From: Endocalyx cinctus | Lineage: Eukaryota; Ascomycota; Sordariomycetes; Amphisphaeriales; Apiosporaceae | Assembly: GCA_001600455.1 (NCBI GenBank) | Contig: BCKC01000015.1 | Coordinates: 186,001 to 250,000, forward strand | Reading direction: 5' to 3' | DNA: 64,000 nucleotides | Shown here: in pieces, positions 58,013 to 64,000 of the stretch | Layout of the letters: the number at the start of each line of letters is the position of its first letter | Position numbering within the stretch: the first letter of the stretch is position 1 | Position numbers and translations under genes: made by a program | The notes under the pieces: model-generated | Told to the model about the DNA's origin: nothing | The model's input: only the letters and a program-made list of their open reading frames with translations | Database searches by the model: none

Positions 58013-60225
58013 ATGAGATCTTCAAACACTATTATCGGGTTCGTGCTTTCGCTTGCTAGCAGTTCCAATGCTCAGCAGCCCGCGTACGCTCAATGTAAGT
58101 TTTGAATCTTTCCCTCGTTATAAGAAAATCGGCATTACGTACTAACGGTGACATTGAAATAAATAGGTGGTGGTATAGGATGGACCGGCGACACAACTTG
58201 CGTTTCTGGCTACGCTTGCACGTATTCGAACGACTGTGAGGCTTCTTTACTCCTCCATTTACCATAAAATTAGGGGCGCATACTAATTTTCTTTTTCGGG
58301 TGGCAGACTATTCGCAATGCGTCCCAGGCACGGCTACAACGACGGCGACTACGACAACTTCCGTGATTTCCACAACCACCTCTTCTACCACGCTAATCAG
58401 TTCTACTACTAGTGCGACGACTTCGGCGGCTGCTGAATGCACCGGCACTTTCACGCCCGTCACCGCAGCCGATTACGTGAAAGCCATCAGCCCGGGATGG
58501 AACCTCGGCAACACCTTGGATGCTACGCCCGACGAAGGTTCCTGGAACAACCCGCCCGTCGAGGCCGAGACCTTTGACGATGTTGTTGCCGCCGGATTCA
58601 AGAGTGTACGGATACCAGGTATGTATGAAATGCATAAGATTGGTCATCGAGAAGCTTACTGATGTATTTTTTCCTTAGTTACTTACGGAGATCATTTCAC
58701 CGGTAGTTCTCCCGACTGGACTATTGACTCGGCATGGTTAGACCGCGTATCGGAAGTCATTGACATGGCCACCGATGCCGGACTCTACGTCCTTACTAAC
58801 GTTCACCACGGTATGTGAACGAATGGAGACAATAGCGTAAAGAACATAGGAAAAAGTAAAAAAAGATCACGACGAGCTAATAAAGAGAACTTGCCAGATT
58901 CGTGGGAATGGGCCGATGTCTCGATCTCGGGGGCTAATTTGACTATGATCGAGGAGAAAATGTATCGGACTTGGTTCCAGATCGGAGAGAAGTTAGCGTG
59001 CAAGTCTTCTATGGTCTCGTTCGAGCCGATCAACGAGCCGCCCGCGGAAACGGCCGAAGATGGTGCCGAACTCAACAAGATCAACGAGATCTTCCTCCAA
59101 GCCATAGCCGACGCCGGGGGTTTCAACGCCGACCGCATGGTGACGCTGGTGGGTGGCGCTATGGACAGCATCAAGACGTCGGAATGGTTCGAGGCGCCGG
59201 CGGCGGACAGCTTCACCAACCCCTGGGCCATTCAGTACCACTACTATAGCCCGTACGACTTCATTTTCAGCGCGTGGGGGAAGACGATCCTGTCGACCGA
59301 AGATCTCGCCAATATCGAGGCCGACATGAACAACATCCGCGATAACTTTACCGACGTACCGATGGTGCTGGGCGAGTTCGACGCTAGCCCGCTCAACTGC
59401 GAGCCCGCGGCGGCCCGGCAATACATGGATCTGGTGGCGCGCACGGCGACGTCGCTCAACACGGCCGTCATGCTATGGGATAACGGCCTCGATCATCTGG
59501 ACCGGGTGAACCACGTCTGGCGCGACCCGCACGCCCTGAGTATCCTCATGAACGCCGTGGCCGGCGTCAGCAACAGCCTTTCGACCGCGACGACGGACGC
59601 GTCCGCGACGGAACAGTCCAGCTCCGCCTTCGTGTTCCACAAGGTCGGAGACGCCGTCGAGGACGCGGCCGTGTCGGTCGAGTTAAACGGTAACACGTTG
59701 GAGTCGATCGCGACGGACGACGGCGCGGCCCTGACGGCCGATACCGACTATACGGTCTCGGGCGGGGATATCACCTTCACGTCTTCGTTCCTGTCGCAAT
59801 ACCTCTCGGCCGACGCCGAGCCCGGCAGCAAGGTGAACCTGACGCTCACGTTCTCGGCGGGGGCGACGGCGGGCGTGAACGTGGTGCAGTGGCAGGTGCC
59901 TACCCTAGGCTCGACCACCTCCGCGGCCGTGTCCGGTTCGGACTTGCGCATTCCCGTGACGTGGGGAGGCGTCGCGCAACCGGCGGCGGTCAAGATGCTC
60001 CGATCCGACGGCGTGTACCTGTTCGACGACTGGACGCAGTACCTGGGACCGTTGCAGGCCGCGTACGGGACCTACTCGGGACAGTGGAACTGGGACGGCG
60101 GCGATCTTATCTTGACGTCGACGACCGTGGATGCCGTTATCGCCGCGGGGGTCGACACTACCTTCACTTTCGACTTTTATCCAAGGGTCTCGGGTAACTC
60201 GGTCAATTACACATTGACTGTATAA
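58013..60225 (+). CDS. Modular endoglucanase: CBM1 - GH5 - X2 - C-terminal beta domain
   Basis: Exons 58013-58094, 58167-58235, 58307-58618, 58679-58810 and 58898-60225 give 640 aa. Order: signal peptide (to about residue 20), CBM1 (28-55, CGGIGWTGDTTC...QC), a Thr/Ser-rich linker, and a GH5 catalytic domain with GWNLGNTLDA, the acid/base in EPINEP (Glu245), QYHYYSPYDF and the nucleophile in LGEFDAS (Glu358). After it comes an Ig-like CBM_X2-type module (ELNGNTL...DYTVSGGDITF, about 450-530) and a final beta-rich domain of about 110 residues that looks CBM46-like. The expected activity is beta-1,4-glucan (or xyloglucan/lichenan) cleavage outside the cell. GH5_4-X2-CBM46 is a known bacterial layout (Bacillus Cel5B); here it has a fungal CBM1 and introns in the 5' third only. 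Confidence 0.88.
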
Positions 60226-62463
60226 GAGAGGAGAGAAAAAAAGAAAGGAAATGATGATCGCCGATTGGGTCCTCGTTGGGAATTAAACAAGTACATAGTT
60301 ATTTTTGGTTTACTCTACTCAGGTACATATATTTATTTTACGCATGCATATTTTTCGATTCTCCAATAACGTAGGATTCCCTTGCATTCAATAATTGGAG
60401 AGTTGAATATTTTGGGTTAGGAAATGATGGATTCAGCTCTTAATACGATAAAGCTGAGCAACGATGGGCTTATCAGGAATCCTACCGCGGACCCAACCGC
60501 GGACTCAACCGCGGTGTTAACTATGTCAAACACGTATACGTAACAAAGCGTAATAGCCATGCGACGACATTGTAACACGAATGCATCATTTCAAGAGATT
60601 GTCCGCATAAGAAGCGTGGGATGATATTGTATCGAGTATTCTGATTGGTGTATTTCGGACTGTATGAAGCAGGTGTCACACACGATATGCTGTGAAGTGA
60701 TGGTTGTGGCTATGCTAAAATATTCATAATCCTCATTCTGTTATAGTTGAGAAGAAGAGAAAAAGAAGCAAGAGAGGGGGAAAAAAATAGATGGTCGATG
60801 TCGGTTCGGTACATATGCCGATTTCTCAATGGTAAACAACGTTGGAACGTAGTATAATCACACCTGACTTATACTAGAAATATTGATGGCTTACTATTAT
60901 GGAGTAGTAATTCATCGTGAAAGCCGAATATATAAAATAGATAAAAATGAATGAATGAATACTGAACGATGTCGAGAAATGGTAAAACTGAAACAAAAAT
61001 GCCTCGCATATTTCTATATGTACGTTGTTTGTTTGTATTGTAGATATGAATATGAATTATGAATATTTACTCGGTACGCTTTGTTCAAAAGATACTTACG
61101 TTTATCGTAGACTACCTAGGTACCTAGGCATACCAAAGTAGATAATCTAAGTACGGAGCACATACCGATTCTATCCATGACAGCATGGATGGATATCCAA
61201 TGGATATAATCTCGGATGCTCGGTTGAAGGATCACCGGGTAAGCTAAAAAGCTTGTCTTTACTTTCTTTCTTTCTTTTTCCCTCTTTTCTTCTCTCTAAC
61301 GTTTCTTTTGTCCTTTCTTTTTTTTGACCAGGACAGCAGGGGGTTTACTTCTATGGTTGGGTATACTCGTGTAACTAGAAATCCGACTTATCCAAAAAGA
61401 ACCAAGAGAATAGATGAATACGGAGCACATAATAATTTGAAACAAGGATTTTCCTTGAACTTCCGTATGATCATCGAGGAAAGAATCAAATTGTCCAATC
61501 ATTAAACCTTTAAACGACCGAAATAGAGGGAATGGAGGGAATAGAGGAAAACAGAGAGATAAGACTTTACGTATTTAAGTAATTTACAATGTATTGTTCC
61601 ATGTAACCAACCGCTAAACTTATAACGGCTTAGGTCTATGAATAGACATGTGCCGCAAGATCGCTCACTTTTCAACTTGTAAGCCAAATCAGTCAAGCCA
61701 ACATCAATTTTTTATGCTGTTGCTTCGTATTCGCATATTAATTTATTTTGCGTCTTTTTCTTTTTTTTTCTTTTCTTTTTTTATATGTCGGATGCTCAAA
61801 GACAAAATTAGAATAGAAGAATAAAACAAGTAGGTTAGATATATATACCATGTATTACTTAAAGTATATATGTCTAAGGGAACGAATAGGTGAAATAAGA
61901 TAAAATAGAATAAAAAAACGACAGAAAGAATAAACAGGTAAAACATGTATAATATATTGGGTATATCTGAGGTTCTGTTTATCTTGGCCTCCCCATCCCG
62001 AGAATTTGGAAATAGTACATACAATGCCATGCAAAACTGTAGCGTAGTATACATATGGATACTTAAGTACACATACCGCACATACCGTCACCCCCCCAGC
62101 CCCCCTCGCCACCCCTGCTATCTCCCATGGGCTGATAGACAGGGCCTTTCCCGTGGGTGGGTTATGATTCTATACTAGATGTTATCCGCGTACATGTTAC
62201 TCTACCGCCCACGTTATTGCAGAATGCCAAGAAATAGATAAAGCCCCTTCTTCTTTCCCCCGACTTCCTTTTTTGTTCCTCGTCTTTACCGAAGCTAGAA
62301 GATATGAGACCTATAGTGTAGGTTTCTGCTAATTAGACACTCTTCTCTATCTTTGCTAGATATTTTCTTGCTTTTTCTTTTTTTTTTCTTCCCTTTTGTT
62401 ACATATCGTTACATCAGTACTTTTCCTTCTTTTTCTTTTTTAAAAAAGAAGGAAAAACTTTCA
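60226..62463. other. Spacer, 2.2 kb
   Basis: AT-rich spacer between the endoglucanase and the transporter. It includes three near-identical CCGCGG-centred 12-bp units (about 60483-60516), a CCTAGGTACCTAGG palindrome near 61108, pyrimidine-rich runs near 61262-61330 and 62370-62440, and the transporter promoter on the right. No gene is supported. Confidence 0.55.
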
Positions 62464-64000
62464 ATGGCGGTCTCTCAACCAGCACCGCTCGTCCTCGACG
62501 GCGGTGATCCGCGAAAGCAATCCGTCCAAGTGGAGAACTTACCAGAAAACGCCGAACGCGTCGTCAGCCCGGAAGAGTACATGTACTATGCCGCTATCAC
62601 CCGCGCCGAGGAAGTCGAGGCCAACAAGGTTTTCTTGGCCGCCGCTAAGTCGAAACCGAGCTCGACCCTCAAGAGCCGTCTCGCCATCGGTAGATTCACG
62701 AAGAAGGAGGAGAATCCCGAGGAGGAATTGTCCGAATCTTCGTCGTCACCGCCGGTAACGACGACCGAGAAAACCGTCGTCCACCCTCCGACTCACCAAG
62801 GGGAAAACCACGCGGTCGACTCATCCGATCGTTATCGGGTCACCGAAACGGAAAGGAAGAATGCCAGCAGAGCGATCCGGACCGCTAGTTGGGGCGCTAT
62901 CTTTTATCTCATCACCACCGATATCCTCGGTCCGTACAATGCACCGTAAGTTTATAGTATCCCGTCCGATCCCCTCTCCCGATCGTGGCTGATCTCTTTC
63001 ACTCGTGCATACAGCTGGGCATTCGCTCAATTGGGCTACGGCCCGGGTATAGCTTTGTACACCGTCTTCGGCGCGACGTCGGCGTACTCGGGGTGGATCT
63101 TGTGGAAGATCTACCTGCAGATGGATTCTGATCGGTATCCCCTGCACGGTTACGGCGACTTCTTTTTCCGTCTGTACGGCCCCGTATCCCGACACTTCAT
63201 TAACATCTTCCAATCCGTTCAGCTGCTCTTGACCGTGTCGGTTCTCATCCTCAGCAACGGCCAGAGTATCTCCCAGATCAGCCGTGGCTCTTCCGGCACC
63301 ACCTGGGGAATTTGTTTCGTTGCTTGTCTGATTATCTTCATGGGCGCCGGAATCCTCGTCGGTCAGATTAGGACTCTAAAAAGGGTGGGATTGCTCGCAA
63401 ACGCCGCCGTGTGGATTAATATCGTAGTCCTGCTTATTACGTACGTATCTCCTCTCCCCCTTTCTCCTCCTTTCCCAACTATCGTCGACCTTTCCCGCAG
63501 CAATGCAAATAACGAAGTACTATTTCTGACGTATCGGCGCGGCAAAACTTATAGTCTAGGAGCTGTCGGGTACGGACCCAACTACGCTGCCGTCGAGGCC
63601 AGTTATGGCTTTGCGCACGATAAACCGATCACCAAGTTTGCTGGAATGCCACCTTCAGGTTATGCGTCCGGTGGAGATGGCTTTGTCGGAGCTCTCAACG
63701 GTCTCAATAATGCCGTTTACGCTTACGGTGGAGCCCTATTATTTGCCGCTCTTTTGGCTGAGATGAGGTAAGCTGTCGTTATATTCATTTCGGATGCATT
63801 AGTTAGCAAGTTACCGAGGGAAGTACTAGATACTAATATTTCACGTCAATTAATTAGACACCCGCTCGACTTCTGGAAGAGTTTGGTAGCTGCCGAAATT
63901 TTTATCTACGTCGTGTATATTTTCTTTGGCGTCTTCATCTATTCCTTCCAAGGACAATATGCCTACAACCCGGTCATCCAGGGCATTCCGAAGTACAGTA
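62464..64000 (+). CDS. Amino-acid transporter, AAAP (Aa_trans) family, 3' end outside the window
   Basis: Exons 62464-62945, 63015-63440, 63501-63767 and 63858 to beyond 64000; about 439 codons are visible. An unusually long 140-residue hydrophilic N-terminus leads into the first membrane helix (TASWGAIFYLITTDILGPYNAP), typical of fungal AAAP permeases such as N. crassa Mtr. Further hallmarks are GYGPGIALYTVFG, FQSVQLLLTVSVLILSNGQ, the NYAAVEASYGF segment and the helix ending YGGALLFAALLAEMRHPLDFWKSL. Members move neutral or aromatic amino acids with protons. The third exon is less certain: the pyrimidine-rich 60-nt interval 63441-63500 is in frame and stopless, so it could be coding, but GTACGT and CCCGCAG ends argue for an intron. 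The ATG at 62464 is preferred to upstream in-frame codons within a T-rich leader. Confidence 0.85.

Overview
The window is nuclear DNA from a filamentous ascomycete (Pezizomycotina, most likely a Sordariomycete). The signs are many short spliceosomal introns (most 55-140 nt, GTAAGT/GTACGT-type donors, CTAAC/CTAAT-type branch sites), GC-rich exons in AT-rich spacers, two nuclear tRNA genes (one with an intron), fungal-type secreted plant-wall enzymes including one with a CBM1, and fungal forms of Swi1, Cwh43, Utp6, Cue3 and Smc4. I see no transposon, CRISPR array, operon or rRNA. Exon structures were worked out by hand from splice signals and frame continuity; every multi-exon model closes in frame, but none is backed by transcripts. 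No species or locus can be assigned.

Layout. 0.6-4.2 kb: one three-exon gene that looks like two ORFs, joining three C2H2-type zinc fingers to a trypsin-fold serine-protease-like domain. 4.4-7.6 kb: a Cue3/ASCC2-like CUE-RGG protein (minus) divergent from ribosomal protein uS10 (plus). 8.0-10.0 kb: a CCCH-FG nucleoporin of the Nup42/Amo1 type (minus). 10.6-11.9 kb: a secreted GH5 enzyme (minus). 13.2-15.0 kb: a cytochrome P450 (minus). 16.2 kb: tRNA-Arg(UCU). 18.2-18.8 kb: a small single-pass membrane protein. 18.8-27.8 kb: about 9 kb with no gene I can support, ending in a T-rich leader. 27.8-31.4 kb: SWI1, an ARID subunit of SWI/SNF. 31.4-35.3 kb: gene-free, with microsatellites and a degenerate motif repeat. 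35.3-36.1 kb: a 2EXR protein (minus). 37.6-38.7 kb: GH76 (plus). 39.0-40.6 kb: an amidohydrolase (minus). 41.4-45.0 kb: CWH43 (minus). 46.1-47.3 kb: UTP6 (plus). 47.4-48.6 kb: an EVE-domain protein (minus). 48.8 kb: tRNA-Glu(CUC) with an intron. 49.3-50.3 kb: an ELYS-like nucleoporin (minus), divergent from SMC4 (50.8-55.4 kb, plus). 55.4-58.0 kb: spacer with two candidate spliced microproteins. 58.0-60.2 kb: a modular CBM1-GH5-X2 endoglucanase (plus). 62.5 kb to the right edge: an amino-acid transporter, cut by the window end.

Most genes are core housekeeping (translation and ribosome rescue, ribosome biogenesis, nuclear pore, condensin, chromatin remodelling, GPI-lipid remodelling). The accessory part consists of secreted or wall-acting enzymes (two GH5, one GH76), a P450, an amidohydrolase and the transporter. 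They are dispersed and do not look like a co-regulated metabolite cluster: no backbone synthase is present. The best candidate for an under-described system is the zinc-finger/serine-protease fusion. Secondary leads are the upstream ORF whose stop overlaps the SWI1 start (ATGA), the stopless 3n introns, the duplicated branch site in the NUP42 intron, the modular endoglucanase, and the two microprotein candidates.
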